64,000 nucleotides of DNA, from the NCBI GenBank assembly GCA_964531385.1, contig CAZHGC010000004.1, forward strand, positions 66,421-130,420, in the 5' to 3' direction. Positions 17,509 to 26,634 of this stretch are shown here, in pieces. The stretch's first letter is position 1, and each line of letters begins with the position of its first letter. The notes beneath the pieces are model-generated. The model saw only the letters and a list, made by a program, of their open reading frames with translations. It was not told where the DNA came from and did no database searches. Origin of the DNA: MGBC114079 sp964531385. Lineage in GTDB: Bacteria; Bacillota; Clostridia; Lachnospirales; CAG-274. The translations under genes and the position numbers were made by a program.

Positions 17509-18844
17509 TATACTTATCAGATGCGTTAGTAAAAATTTTGGCTGGAAATTGTTTTCGGTTGTTTGTTCGGTTGTGCTTTGGTTTATTGTTATGAATGTTA
17601 TTAACCCGACCGAAATTCAGACATACGGCGTTAATATAACTTTTCTTAACGAGGAAAAACTTACGGAAAAGGGCTTTGTTATTATGAACAAAGAAGAAAT
17701 TGAAAACACAAAAATTGAAATAAAGGTTAAATCGACAAGAACAGCTCTTGATGAGCTTAACAAAAATAAAAAAGAAATTAAAGCTACGGTTGATTTGAAA
17801 CAATTTTCTATGATTTATGCAGACGATGTTAATGAACCGTTTAAAGTTGCCGTTACGCCGATTATTCCGACAAGTTATGTTTATACATATGAACTTGTTA
17901 ATTTTACACCTGCTGAAATTTCTGTTAAACTTGACAATATTGTTGAAACGGAAAAGGAGGTTATTGTTGATTCGGAGGGCGAGGTTTTGAACGGTTATCT
18001 TGCGGGAAAGCCGACCGCAGACCCTTTGAAAGTTAAAGTTAAAGGGGCTTCGTCTCAAATTGAAAAAATTGATTGTGTTAAAGTTTTTGCGGATATAAGC
18101 GATGCTTCGGAAGAGATTGTTCAGGATTTGAAGCCGGTTGCTTGTGACAAAGACGGAAACGAAATTTCTTCTTTGATTATTGAGCCGGAGACTGTTCAAG
18201 TTAGCTTTGGAATTTACAAATATGGGCAAATTCCTATTGAAGAGCCAACTGTTGAGGGAAATGCAGCGGAGGGCTTTAAAGTTGAAAAAATTGAATGGGA
18301 GCCGAAATATATCGAAGTTGTTGGCGATGCTGACGAAATTTCCAAAGTTGGTGTGATTAAGCCAGTTGTTAAAATTAACGGGCAGAGCGACGAAAAAATT
18401 ACAATGATTTATGACGTTAATGCTCACATTGCAAAAAACAAACTTAGCATAAAGTCGGGAACGAAAAAGGAGATTACCGTTGTTTTGACTCTTGCAAAAG
18501 AGGAGAAAAAGGAACTTCTTGTTAAATCTCAAAATATAGCGATTGATGGAAACAATGACGAATATGAAGTTATTTTTCCTGAGGAAATTAAAATAAACGT
18601 TAAGGGAACGAAAGATGTTGTTGACAGCGTTTTGGAAAACGATATTTCCGCAAAGGTTGACATTGGTGGACTTGAAGAGGGAAAGCACAAGCTTTTGCTT
18701 ATTTTGGAACTTCCGGACGGCGTTGTTTTGGACGGGGAAGCTTTTGTTGAGGCGGAAATTGTTAGGAAAAAAAACGCAGGTGATGTTGTTGCGGAGAACA
18801 ATCCAAACGTTGGAGACGTTGAAAACGTTAGCGAACAGCAATGA
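17489..18844 (+). CDS. cdaR: CdaA regulator CdaR (YbbR-domain protein)
   Basis: The 451-residue protein has one N-terminal membrane anchor (WKLFSVVCSVVLWFIVMNVI, about 19-38) and an extracytoplasmic part made of about four YbbR repeats, recognisable by recurring PxxVxVxG-type strands (for example EPKYIEVVGDADEI and EEIKINVKGTKDVV). It modulates the cyclase encoded immediately upstream. The start codon overlaps the end of dacA by 20 bases, with GGAAAGGA 10 bases upstream. The C-terminal tail is low-complexity and Asn/Val/Glu-rich. Confidence 0.93.
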   Translation: MLKKISDILIRCVSKNFGWKLFSVVCSVVLWFIVMNVINPTEIQTYGVNITFLNEEKLTEKGFVIMNKEEIENTKIEIKVKSTRTALDELNKNKKEIKATVDLKQFSMIYADDVNEPFKVAVTPIIPTSYVYTYELVNFTPAEISVKLDNIVETEKEVIVDSEGEVLNGYLAGKPTADPLKVKVKGASSQIEKIDCVKVFADISDASEEIVQDLKPVACDKDGNEISSLIIEPETVQVSFGIYKYGQIPIEEPTVEGNAAEGFKVEKIEWEPKYIEVVGDADEISKVGVIKPVVKINGQSDEKITMIYDVNAHIAKNKLSIKSGTKKEITVVLTLAKEEKKELLVKSQNIAIDGNNDEYEVIFPEEIKINVKGTKDVVDSVLENDISAKVDIGGLEEGKHKLLLILELPDGVVLDGEAFVEAEIVRKKNAGDVVAENNPNVGDVENVSEQQ

Positions 18845-18880
18845 TTTTATTTTGGCAATATGACGAATTTTAAAATTTAG

Positions 18881-18909
18881 TTGAATATATTGCAGTTAAG
18901 TGTTATAAT
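18881..18909 (+). promoter_or_regulatory. Promoter of glmM(-glmS)
   Basis: TTGAAT 18881-18886 and TATAAT 18904-18909 have the optimal 17-base spacing. They lie between cdaR and glmM, so glmM-glmS can be transcribed independently of dacA-cdaR. Confidence 0.7.
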
Positions 18910-18946
18910 TGTCGGGAGTAAGTGTTTTTAGGAGGACAGCAAATAT

Positions 18947-20296
18947 ATGGGAAAATTTTTTGGAACAGACGGAGTTCGTGGTGTTGCAAATACTGAGCTT
19001 ACACCGGAGCTTGTATATAAATTAGGTCGTGCGGGTGCATATGTTCTTACAAAAGAAACTGAAAATGTGCCTAAAATAATTGTTGGTATGGATACGAGAA
19101 TTTCGGGCGATATGCTTGAAGCGGCTTTGATTGCCGGAATTTGTTCCGTTGGGGCAAGTGCTGTTTCTTTGGGAATTGTTCCAACGCCGGCGGTTGCTCA
19201 TCTTGTTAGAGAATATAATGCTGATGCAGGTGTTGTTATAAGTGCATCTCACAACCCTGTTAAAGACAATGGTATTAAGTTTTTTAACAACAAAGGATTT
19301 AAGCTTCCAGACGAACTTGAGGCTCAAATTGAAGATATTATGATAAATTCCATTGACGATATTCCGAGACCGATTGGAGAAATGGTTGGTTCGAAAACTG
19401 TTGAAACCGATGCGGTTGAAGATTATATACGATTTTTGAAAACAACGACAGATGTTAAGCTTGACGGAATTAAAGTTGCAATTGACTGTGCAAACGGTGC
19501 AACTTATAAGGCAGCTCCGATTACTTTGCACGAACTTGGTGCGGAAGTTTCGGCAATTCACAGAGAGCCGGACGGAACAAACATAAACAAAGACTGCGGT
19601 TCGACACACATTGAAAGTCTTAAAGAATTTGTTCTTGAAATAGGTGCGGACATTGGAATTGCTTTTGACGGAGACGGGGACAGATGTTTGGCTGTTGACG
19701 AAAACGGCGAACTTGTTGACGGCGACCAGATTATGGCTATTTGCGGTTCATATTTGAAAGAACAGGGCAAACTTAAAAACGATACTATTGTTGCAACTGT
19801 TATGAGCAATCTCGGCTTATTTATTATGGGCAAAGAAAAGGGCATAAACATTGAAAAAACAAAAGTTGGCGACAGGTATGTTATTGAAAAGATGCTTGAA
19901 AAAAATGATGCTTTGGGTGGAGAGCAATCGGGACACATTATTTTCCTTGAACACAACACAACAGGCGACGGTATTCTTACCGCAATTCAGCTTTTGAGCA
20001 TTTTGAAAAAAACAGGTAAAAAGCTTTCGGAGCTTAAAAAAGTTATGGAAGTTTTACCTCAGGTTCTTGTTAATGCAACTGTTGACAGAAACAAAAAAAA
20101 TGACTATCTTTCAAACGAAACAATTAAGGCTGAAATTGACAGACTTGAAAAGAAATTTGAGGGACAGGGCAGAGTTCTTATTCGTCCTTCAGGAACGGAG
20201 CCTATTGTTAGGGTTATGCTTGAGGGAAGAAACAAAGACGAACTTTACAAAGAAGCGAAAGACCTTGCGGGGCTTATTGAAAAATTGCTTAAATAG
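18947..20296 (+). CDS. glmM: Phosphoglucosamine mutase
   Basis: The 449-residue alpha-D-phosphohexomutase has the active-site phosphoserine loop ISASHNP (S101), the Mg loop DGDGDR (in FDGDGDRCLAVDE) and the C-terminal phosphate-binding RPSGTEP. It converts glucosamine-6-phosphate to glucosamine-1-phosphate for UDP-GlcNAc and peptidoglycan synthesis. Its position after dacA-cdaR and before glmS is the conserved Firmicute arrangement, in which GlmM also restrains the cyclase. ATG 18947 follows AGGAGG. Confidence 0.96.
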   Translation: MGKFFGTDGVRGVANTELTPELVYKLGRAGAYVLTKETENVPKIIVGMDTRISGDMLEAALIAGICSVGASAVSLGIVPTPAVAHLVREYNADAGVVISASHNPVKDNGIKFFNNKGFKLPDELEAQIEDIMINSIDDIPRPIGEMVGSKTVETDAVEDYIRFLKTTTDVKLDGIKVAIDCANGATYKAAPITLHELGAEVSAIHREPDGTNINKDCGSTHIESLKEFVLEIGADIGIAFDGDGDRCLAVDENGELVDGDQIMAICGSYLKEQGKLKNDTIVATVMSNLGLFIMGKEKGINIEKTKVGDRYVIEKMLEKNDALGGEQSGHIIFLEHNTTGDGILTAIQLLSILKKTGKKLSELKKVMEVLPQVLVNATVDRNKKNDYLSNETIKAEIDRLEKKFEGQGRVLIRPSGTEPIVRVMLEGRNKDELYKEAKDLAGLIEKLLK

Positions 20297-20388
20297 TTAT
20301 GTTATTGAAAATTTGAATTTATGCCGAGAATTTTTATATTTGGCGAAATATTTTTAATTGTTTGTAATATATTTTAGGAGGTAACTGT

Positions 20389-22224
20389 ATGTGCGGTGTT
20401 GTTGGATATATTGGTAAAAACGACGCAGTTCCTGTTCTTATAAACGGTTTATCAAAGCTTGAATACAGAGGATATGATTCTGCCGGAGTTGCTGTTTTTG
20501 ATGAAGAAGAGGAAAGAATAAATATATGCAAGACAAAGGGACGTATTCAAAATCTTCAAGATAAGCTGTATTTGTCACCTTTGAAAGGCAAGGTTGGAAT
20601 TGGGCATACACGTTGGGCAACTCACGGTATTCCTTCCGACAGAAATGCACACCCTCATTTTAGTGATGATTCGAAAATTGCAGTTGTTCATAACGGAATT
20701 ATTGAAAATTATATGTCACTTAAAGAGGAACTTGAAGGGAAAGGCTATAAATTTGTTTCAGAAACGGACACAGAAACGGTTGCTCATCTTATTGACGATT
20801 ATTATAAATCGGGAATGGATATTCTTGACGCTGTTTTTAAAGTTCTTGAAAGAATTGAAGGCTCTTATGCTTTGGGAATTTTGTGCAAAGATTTTCCAAA
20901 CCAGCTTATTGCAACAAGAAAAGACAGTCCTCTTGTTGTTGGACTTGGTGACGGAGAAAATTTTATTGCATCGGATATGCCGGCTATTTTGAATTATACG
21001 AGAGACGTTTATCTTATTGATGACAATGAAGTTGCGATTTTGAAGCCGGACGGTGTTAAAATTCTTAATTCTGAAAAAGAAGAAGTTAAAAAAGAAGTTT
21101 TCAAAGTTGATTGGGACATTGAAGCGGCGGAAAAAAGCGGATATGACCATTTTATGCTTAAAGAAATTCACGAACAGCCGAAAGTTGTTAGAGATAATTT
21201 GAGCTCACGTCTTGTTGATGACGGGATTGTTCTTGACGGAATTAAGCTTGGAAAAAAAGAACTTGAAGATATTAACAGAATTTATATTGTTGCTTGCGGA
21301 ACGGCTTATTATGCCGGTCTTGTTGGAAAATATCTTATTGAAAGAGTTGTTAGAATTCCAGTTAATTCGGAAGTTGCGAGCGAATTTAGATATAAAGACC
21401 CATTGATTGACGAAAAAACTCTTATGATTGTTGTTTCTCAATCGGGAGAGACAGCGGATACTATTGCTGCAATGCGTCTTGCAAAAGAAAAGGGTGCAAG
21501 AACTTTGGGCATTGTTAATGCTGTTGGAAGCAGTATTGCAAGAGAGGCTGATGATGTTTTATATACTCTTGCGGGGCCGGAAATTGCGGTTGCTTCGACA
21601 AAAGCTTTTACGGCTCAGGTTGTTTCGATGTATCTTATTACTTGTCATATTGCTCTTGAGCTTGGCAAAATGTCAAAAGAGCAATTCTCTGAAATTAAAG
21701 AAAGTATGGAAGAGCTTCCGTCTCTTGTTAACAGTATTCTTACAAAAGAGCCTGTTTTAAAGAGATTTATGCACAAATACATTGGTTCAAAAAATGTATT
21801 TTACATTGGTCGTGGGCTTGACTATATTGTTTCGATGGAGGGTTCTTTAAAGCTTAAGGAAATTGCTTATTTACATAGTGAGCCTTATGCCGCAGGAGAA
21901 CTTAAACACGGGCCGATTGCACTTATTGAAGAATCGACTCTTGTTATTGGAATTGTTACACAAGAAGAACTTTTTGATAAAACCGTTAGCAATATAAGAG
22001 AATGTAAGGCGAGAGGCGCCAAAGTTCTTGCTATTGCTATGGAGGGAAATTCGGAAATTTCAAAGTATGCAGATGATGTATTTTATATCCCCCGTACGCA
22101 TTGGATGCTTACTCCTTTGCTTGCAAACATTCCTCAGCAACTTTTTGCTTATTATATGGCTCTTGGTCTTGGAAACGATGTTGATAAGCCGAGAAATCTT
22201 GCAAAGAGCGTTACTGTTGAATAG
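20389..22224 (+). CDS. glmS: Glucosamine-fructose-6-phosphate aminotransferase
   Basis: The 611-residue enzyme starts MCGVVGYIG, where Cys2 becomes the N-terminal glutaminase nucleophile. The class II glutamine amidotransferase domain covers about 1-225 and contains HTRWATHG and HNGIIENY. Two SIS sugar-isomerase domains follow (about 290-430 and 460-600), ending in the conserved DKPRNLAKSVTVE. It makes glucosamine-6-phosphate for GlmM. The 92-base gap to glmM holds AGGAGG but no recognisable glmS ribozyme core. Confidence 0.97.
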   Translation: MCGVVGYIGKNDAVPVLINGLSKLEYRGYDSAGVAVFDEEEERINICKTKGRIQNLQDKLYLSPLKGKVGIGHTRWATHGIPSDRNAHPHFSDDSKIAVVHNGIIENYMSLKEELEGKGYKFVSETDTETVAHLIDDYYKSGMDILDAVFKVLERIEGSYALGILCKDFPNQLIATRKDSPLVVGLGDGENFIASDMPAILNYTRDVYLIDDNEVAILKPDGVKILNSEKEEVKKEVFKVDWDIEAAEKSGYDHFMLKEIHEQPKVVRDNLSSRLVDDGIVLDGIKLGKKELEDINRIYIVACGTAYYAGLVGKYLIERVVRIPVNSEVASEFRYKDPLIDEKTLMIVVSQSGETADTIAAMRLAKEKGARTLGIVNAVGSSIAREADDVLYTLAGPEIAVASTKAFTAQVVSMYLITCHIALELGKMSKEQFSEIKESMEELPSLVNSILTKEPVLKRFMHKYIGSKNVFYIGRGLDYIVSMEGSLKLKEIAYLHSEPYAAGELKHGPIALIEESTLVIGIVTQEELFDKTVSNIRECKARGAKVLAIAMEGNSEISKYADDVFYIPRTHWMLTPLLANIPQQLFAYYMALGLGNDVDKPRNLAKSVTVE

Positions 22225-22304
22225 TTCTACAACATTGAAAATATCGGCTTGAAAAAGTTTTTGCCGGTGTTTTTGAAGTAAACACAATGAATAGGAGGTT
22301 TACC

Positions 22305-23006
22305 ATGAAAACTATTGCCATTATTGGTGCTTTGGAAGAAGAAATTAACAGTATTAAATCTGAAATGGAAATTATTTCTGCAAAAAACATTGTCGGTCTT
22401 GATTTTATTATGGGAAAAATGTTTGGAAACAGCGTTGTTTTAGTTCGCTCGGGTGTTGGAAAAGTTAATGCTGCCGTTTGTTCGCAAATTCTTATTGATA
22501 TGTATGCGGTTGATTATATTATTAACATTGGCTTTGCAAGAACTTTGAGCGGTGAACTTGTTAACGGAGATATTGTTATTTCTGACGACGCATTTTATTA
22601 TGACTTTGATACTGTTTCTCTTGGTGTTCCGAAAGGCGAAATTTACCGTATGGACGAAAGTTTTTTTAAGGCAGACTCCGAACTTATTGAAATGGCTTCG
22701 AAAGCTGCTTCTGAAACAGGGAAAAATTTTGTTGTTGGAAGAATTGCAAGCGGTGACAAATTTATTTCCGATATTTCGGAAAGAAACGAAATAAAAAATG
22801 AATTTAAGGCGGTTTGTGTTGAAATGGAAAGTGCGGCGATTGCTCACACTTGTTATCTTAACAAAATTCCTTTTGTTATTGTTTGTTTGATATTTGACGA
22901 TTCTTTTGAAATTAATTCAAATTCCGGAAATATTGAAGGTTTTTCTTTAACTGATGTGAATTTTGCGGCACAAATTGTTAAAGGTGTTGTTAATTCAATA
23001 GAATAA
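22305..23006 (+). CDS. MTA/SAH nucleosidase-like protein, divergent
   Basis: The 233-residue protein has the phosphorylase/nucleosidase fold: IGALEEE at the N-terminus (general-acid Glu12 region), a glycine-rich IGFARTLSGELVNGDIVISDDAFYYDFD segment (residues 73-100), and CVEMESAAIAH (about 173-183) for ribose binding. The usual GTAGGL is GFARTL, and the catalytic-aspartate region usually written R-x-[IV]-S-D is CLIFDDSFE, with the Asp present but the surroundings changed. It may still cleave 5'-methylthioadenosine or S-adenosylhomocysteine, or act on another nucleoside. ATG 22305 has AGGAGG upstream. A terminator follows at 23068. Confidence 0.75.
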   Translation: MKTIAIIGALEEEINSIKSEMEIISAKNIVGLDFIMGKMFGNSVVLVRSGVGKVNAAVCSQILIDMYAVDYIINIGFARTLSGELVNGDIVISDDAFYYDFDTVSLGVPKGEIYRMDESFFKADSELIEMASKAASETGKNFVVGRIASGDKFISDISERNEIKNEFKAVCVEMESAAIAHTCYLNKIPFVIVCLIFDDSFEINSNSGNIEGFSLTDVNFAAQIVKGVVNSIE

Positions 23007-23067
23007 TGTTATTTTGATTTTTGAGAAAATTGTAATTATTGTATTTGATTTCTATAACTTGGTTTTG

Positions 23068-23092
23068 GGGTGTCTTTCGACACCCTATTTTT
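23068..23092 (+). terminator. Terminator after the nucleosidase gene
   Basis: GGGTGTC 23068-23074 and GACACCC 23079-23085 form a 7-bp stem with loop TTTC, followed by TATTTTTT. Confidence 0.85.
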
Positions 23093-23112
23093 TACAAAAG
23101 GAAAGGGTTTTT

Positions 23113-24189
23113 ATGTCTGATATAAATATGAAAAACAGCATGGTGTTTAATTTTTTGCCGATTTCAAACGATTTTGTTGAAAAATATATTTTTAGGGCAC
23201 AAGCCGGTTTTGTATGTATTTATATTTATTCTCTTAAAAAGTGCATTGAGGGAGAGCAACTTACTTTGAAAAAAATTGCTGAGGATTTTGATATTTTGGA
23301 AAGCGATGTTTTGAAGGCTTTTAAATATTGGAAGAGCGAGGGCGTTGTTGATTTTAAAGAAGAAGACGGCAATTTTTTTGTTGAATTTTTTAATGTTGAA
23401 AAAAGCGAAAGCAAGACCGAAAATTTTGTTCTTAAAGAAGAGCAGAAAACAGCGAATTTGAAAAAAAGAAAGAGCGAGAATGTTCCCAATTATACAGTTG
23501 AGGAAATTAATGTTTACAGAAACAAAGAAGACGTTAAAATGCTTTTTAAAACGGCAGAAAAGGCTTTTTCTTCTATGCTGGATTTTAGCAAAATGAAGCT
23601 TGTTTTCAGTTTTTATGATTGGCTTGGTATGCCTATTGACCTTATTGAATTTCTTATAAAATATTGCGTTGAAAACGGAAAAGGCAGAAATTTGAGATAT
23701 ATTGAGTCGGTTGCTTTGGATTGGTGTGAAAAGGGGATTGATTCTGTTGAAAAAGCTTCGGAGCTTGTTAAACTTTTTAATGGCGATTATCGTGAAATTA
23801 TGAAAGCTTTTGGCCTTTCGGGCGTTGTTCCAGTTGATGCACAGATTAAATATATGCAAAAATGGCTTGGCGAATATGCTATGTCTTTGGAGATTGTTAA
23901 GGAGGCTTGCAAAAGGACGGTTATGGCAACCGGAAAGCCGAAATTTGAATATGCGGATTCTATTATTCAAAGGTGGCAAAAGCAAGGAGTTAGAACTTTT
24001 GCCGATATTGAAAAAATCGATTTGGAATTTAACAAAAGACGCTCTGAGGAAAAAAAGAAAACCAACAACGAAAGCACTTCGGCGAAGAAACCTTTAAACA
24101 AATTTGTTAATTATGAACAACGAAATTGGGATTTTGAAACTCTTGACAAGCTTAAAGGCGAACTTCTTGAAAGAAATTTAAAGGAGTGA
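23113..24189 (+). CDS. DnaD-domain replication initiation protein
   Basis: The 358-residue protein has an N-terminal winged-helix DnaD/DnaB-type domain (about 10-95: FVCIYIYSLKKCIEG, then a LTLKKIAEDFDI helix-turn-helix). A charged linker follows, then two DnaB_2/DnaD-like domains (about 155-225 and 250-310). The last contains the characteristic YMQKWLGEYAMSLEIVKEACKRT and FEYADSIIQRW, close to the YxxxI-W motif of DnaD proteins. It likely helps remodel the origin or load the helicase. The dnaI-like gene follows 4 bases later, the usual Clostridia pair. ATG 23113 is preceded by GGAAAGGG. Confidence 0.85.
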   Translation: MSDINMKNSMVFNFLPISNDFVEKYIFRAQAGFVCIYIYSLKKCIEGEQLTLKKIAEDFDILESDVLKAFKYWKSEGVVDFKEEDGNFFVEFFNVEKSESKTENFVLKEEQKTANLKKRKSENVPNYTVEEINVYRNKEDVKMLFKTAEKAFSSMLDFSKMKLVFSFYDWLGMPIDLIEFLIKYCVENGKGRNLRYIESVALDWCEKGIDSVEKASELVKLFNGDYREIMKAFGLSGVVPVDAQIKYMQKWLGEYAMSLEIVKEACKRTVMATGKPKFEYADSIIQRWQKQGVRTFADIEKIDLEFNKRRSEEKKKTNNESTSAKKPLNKFVNYEQRNWDFETLDKLKGELLERNLKE

Positions 24190-24193
24190 TTTT

Positions 24194-25180
24194 ATGACAA
24201 AAGCCGAAATTTACAAAAAGGTTTTGAGGGAATATGAAAAAGAAAAAGACTTTGCGGAAATTCTTTATCAAAAGAGAGTTAGGGAAGTTTATGAACTTAT
24301 TCCGGAAGTTAAATCCATTGATGACGAAATTATGAAACTTAATGTGGATTTTGCGAAATCTGCTTTGAAAAATTGCGGGAAAAACAGAAACATTGGCGAA
24401 CTTAAAGAAAAAAACAACAGTCTTATTTTGAAAAAGGAAAATCTTTTAAAACAATACGGAATTGGAAAAGATTTTTTTGACAGTGTTTATAAATGCAAGG
24501 AATGTAAGGATACGGGATATATTGGCAACAAGGAATGCAAATGCTTGAAAAAAAGGCTTATTGAAGCGGCATATGATATGTCAAATCTTAAAGAAGTTCT
24601 TGAAAACGAAAATTTTGAAAAATTTGATATTTCTTTTTATTCCGACAAAATTGACGAGAGGACGGGAAAATCTTCAAAGGAGCGAATTGAATTTATTTTG
24701 CTTAAAGCGTTGGATTTTGTCAGAAATTTTGACAACAAATTCGGAAATTTATTTTTGTATGGAAAATCAGGTCTTGGAAAAACTTTTTTATGCAACTGTA
24801 TTGCAAAAGAACTTTTGGACAAGGGAAAGAGCGTTTTATATTTATCGGCGACTCAGTTGTTTAAGATGCTTGAAAAAGACACTTTTAAAAATGACGGAGA
24901 GGAGTTTGGCGAAGTTTTAAATCTTATATTTGACGCAGATTTGCTTATTATTGATGATTTGGGAACGGAGTTTCAAACTTCTTTTACTGCATCTGAGTTT
25001 TTTAATATTATAAATTTTAGATATATTAAGAAAAAGCCTGTTGTTATTTCGACAAATTTGGAGCCGAAAGATATTATTGACAAATATTCCGACAGAGTTG
25101 TTTCGAGATTTTACGGAAATTATGATTTCCTTGAATTTTTGGGTGAAGATATTAGAATATTAAAGCTGACAAAAGGGTAA
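24194..25180 (+). CDS. DnaI/DnaC-like helicase loader ATPase
   Basis: The 328-residue AAA+ protein has a N-terminal helical domain, a four-cysteine zinc-binding segment at about 99-116 (CKECKDTGYIGNKECKC), Walker A GKSGLGKT (about 191-198), Walker B LLIIDDLG (about 251-258) and an arginine-finger region SDRVVSRF. This is the architecture of DnaI/DnaC proteins that load the replicative helicase. The DnaD-type gene immediately upstream supports the replication role. ATG 24194 has AAGGAGTG upstream. Confidence 0.88.
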   Translation: MTKAEIYKKVLREYEKEKDFAEILYQKRVREVYELIPEVKSIDDEIMKLNVDFAKSALKNCGKNRNIGELKEKNNSLILKKENLLKQYGIGKDFFDSVYKCKECKDTGYIGNKECKCLKKRLIEAAYDMSNLKEVLENENFEKFDISFYSDKIDERTGKSSKERIEFILLKALDFVRNFDNKFGNLFLYGKSGLGKTFLCNCIAKELLDKGKSVLYLSATQLFKMLEKDTFKNDGEEFGEVLNLIFDADLLIIDDLGTEFQTSFTASEFFNIINFRYIKKKPVVISTNLEPKDIIDKYSDRVVSRFYGNYDFLEFLGEDIRILKLTKG

Positions 25181-25248
25181 AATATGAATAGTATATAATA
25201 TGGAGCAATTAATTATATTTTTTGTTCTGTTTTTTGGGGAATGGTTTT

Positions 25249-25923
25249 ATGCTTTTTAGGCTTGCTGTTGCACCGGTTGTTATTATTTTGTTTTATCTGT
25301 TTTTTAGGGACAAATATGAAAAAGAACCAATTCTTCTTTTGGTTACTGGACTGTTTTTTGGCGTTGTTATTTCTTTTCCCGTTATATTTTTTGAAAAATT
25401 TATTTCGGGGTTTTCTCCGGAAGGAGATATTTCGGAGGCTTTTTTTACTTCATTTTTTGTTGCGGCACTTGTTGAGGAATTTTTTAAATTTATTGTTTTA
25501 TTTTTTCTTGTTTGGAAAAATAAAAATTTTAATGAGCCTTTTGATGGGATTGTATATTCTGTTTTTGTTTCTCTTGGGTTTGCCGGATTTGAAAACGTTT
25601 TATATGTTTTTAATCCCGTTGCGGGAGGTTTTGAAACGGCTTTTTTGCGGGCGATTTTTTCTGTTCCCGGTCACGCATTGTTTGGCGTTTTTATGGGCTA
25701 TTATTTTTCTTTTTCGAAATTTATTCCGCAAAGGAAGAAGTTTTTTGGTTTTTTGGCTTTTTTTGTTCCTTTTGTTTTTCATGCAACGTATGATTTCATT
25801 TTATTGGCGGATATACCGTTTTATTTTATTCCGTTTGGGGCAGTTGTTATTTATTTATGGATTGGCGGATTTATTAAAATGAAAAAGCATTTGGAACGGT
25901 CACCGTTTAAAAATAAACTTTAA
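25249..25923 (+). CDS. PrsW-family glutamic intramembrane protease
   Basis: The 224-residue polytopic membrane protein has about seven segments. The family's catalytic pattern is visible: the EEFFKF motif (adjacent glutamates, about 83-84), a GFAGFENVLYV motif with a further glutamate (about residue 120), and histidines in VPGHALFG and FHATYDF. B. subtilis PrsW performs site-1 cleavage of the RsiW anti-sigma factor. An ECF sigma/anti-sigma pair lies elsewhere in this window (56972-58100), but a functional link is only speculation. ATG 25249 follows GGGGAATGG. The segment between 25924 and 26170 has no clear gene. Confidence 0.85.
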   Translation: MLFRLAVAPVVIILFYLFFRDKYEKEPILLLVTGLFFGVVISFPVIFFEKFISGFSPEGDISEAFFTSFFVAALVEEFFKFIVLFFLVWKNKNFNEPFDGIVYSVFVSLGFAGFENVLYVFNPVAGGFETAFLRAIFSVPGHALFGVFMGYYFSFSKFIPQRKKFFGFLAFFVPFVFHATYDFILLADIPFYFIPFGAVVIYLWIGGFIKMKKHLERSPFKNKL

Positions 25924-26170
25924 GTGTTTATTGATTTACGGATTATGATGTTTTTATACTTCTATTTTATATAATGTGTTTTTTAGCAAAATATAGGTTG
26001 AAAAATTTGCGTAAAGAGGTTATACTTTTTATATAGATGTTTTTTAAAAATCTTTTGGGAAAAACCGAAGAAAAGAAACAAAATGGTTCCTGACAGCTTT
26101 TGCTGTTTTGATTTACGGTATTTCCTTGGCAGGAGGTTTTTGTTCTGCCTATGAAAGCGGAGGAATTTAT

Positions 26171-26617
26171 GTGATTGAAGCTGTTAGCTGTGGGGGTGTT
26201 GTTATCCACAGAGGAAAAATACTGTTGTTGTATAAAAATCAAAATGGTCGATATGTTGGTTGGGTTATGCCCAAAGGGACTGTTGAAAAAGGCGAGTCTT
26301 TTCAGCATGCTGCCCTTAGAGAAGTTAAAGAAGAAGCGGGGGTTTCGGCTGAAATTGTTAAATATATCGGTCAAACTCACTATACTTTTAAAGTTGACGG
26401 AAATATTATTGACAAAACTGTTCACTGGTATCTTATGACAGTTGATTCATATTATTGTAAGCCTCAAGCGGAGGAGTTTTTTATCGATTCGGGGTTTTAC
26501 AAACAGCACGAGGCTTTTTACCTTTTGAAATTTCCCGATGAAAAGCACATTATGCGTATGGCTTATAATGAATACAACAGTTTAAAAAATAAGGGTTATA
26601 TAACAAAATCTAAATGA
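26171..26617 (+). CDS. Nudix hydrolase
   Basis: The 148-residue protein has a complete Nudix box, G-x5-E-x7-REVKEEAGV (in PKGTVEKGESFQHAALREVKE, split here by design), starting at about residue 37. The short length and the basic KGK-type N-terminal strand suit Ap4A or nucleoside-diphosphate-type substrates, which cannot be told apart by sequence alone. GTG 26171 is selected because GGAGGA at 26159-26164 stands at the right distance. The frame is open 60 bases further upstream and encodes a hydrophobic stretch there. The small acidic protein gene follows 17 bases later. Confidence 0.82.
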   Translation: MIEAVSCGGVVIHRGKILLLYKNQNGRYVGWVMPKGTVEKGESFQHAALREVKEEAGVSAEIVKYIGQTHYTFKVDGNIIDKTVHWYLMTVDSYYCKPQAEEFFIDSGFYKQHEAFYLLKFPDEKHIMRMAYNEYNSLKNKGYITKSK

Positions 26618-26634
26618 AACAGGAGTGATTATTT

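Noticed and set aside
17492..18841. A long open frame on the minus strand opposite cdaR (about 450 codons)
   Set aside because: It lies antisense to a well-supported gene, is rich in Asn/Phe/Ile/Arg with no domain pattern and has no ribosome site. It follows from codon bias of the real gene. Similar antisense frames at 12831-13766, 23164-23985, 53684-54493 and 60473-61132 were dropped for the same reason.
25241..25882. Second frame overlapping the PrsW-like gene, starting at ATG 25241
   Set aside because: It is a Leu/Phe-rich shadow in another frame; the PrsW frame has the catalytic motifs and a correctly placed ATG.
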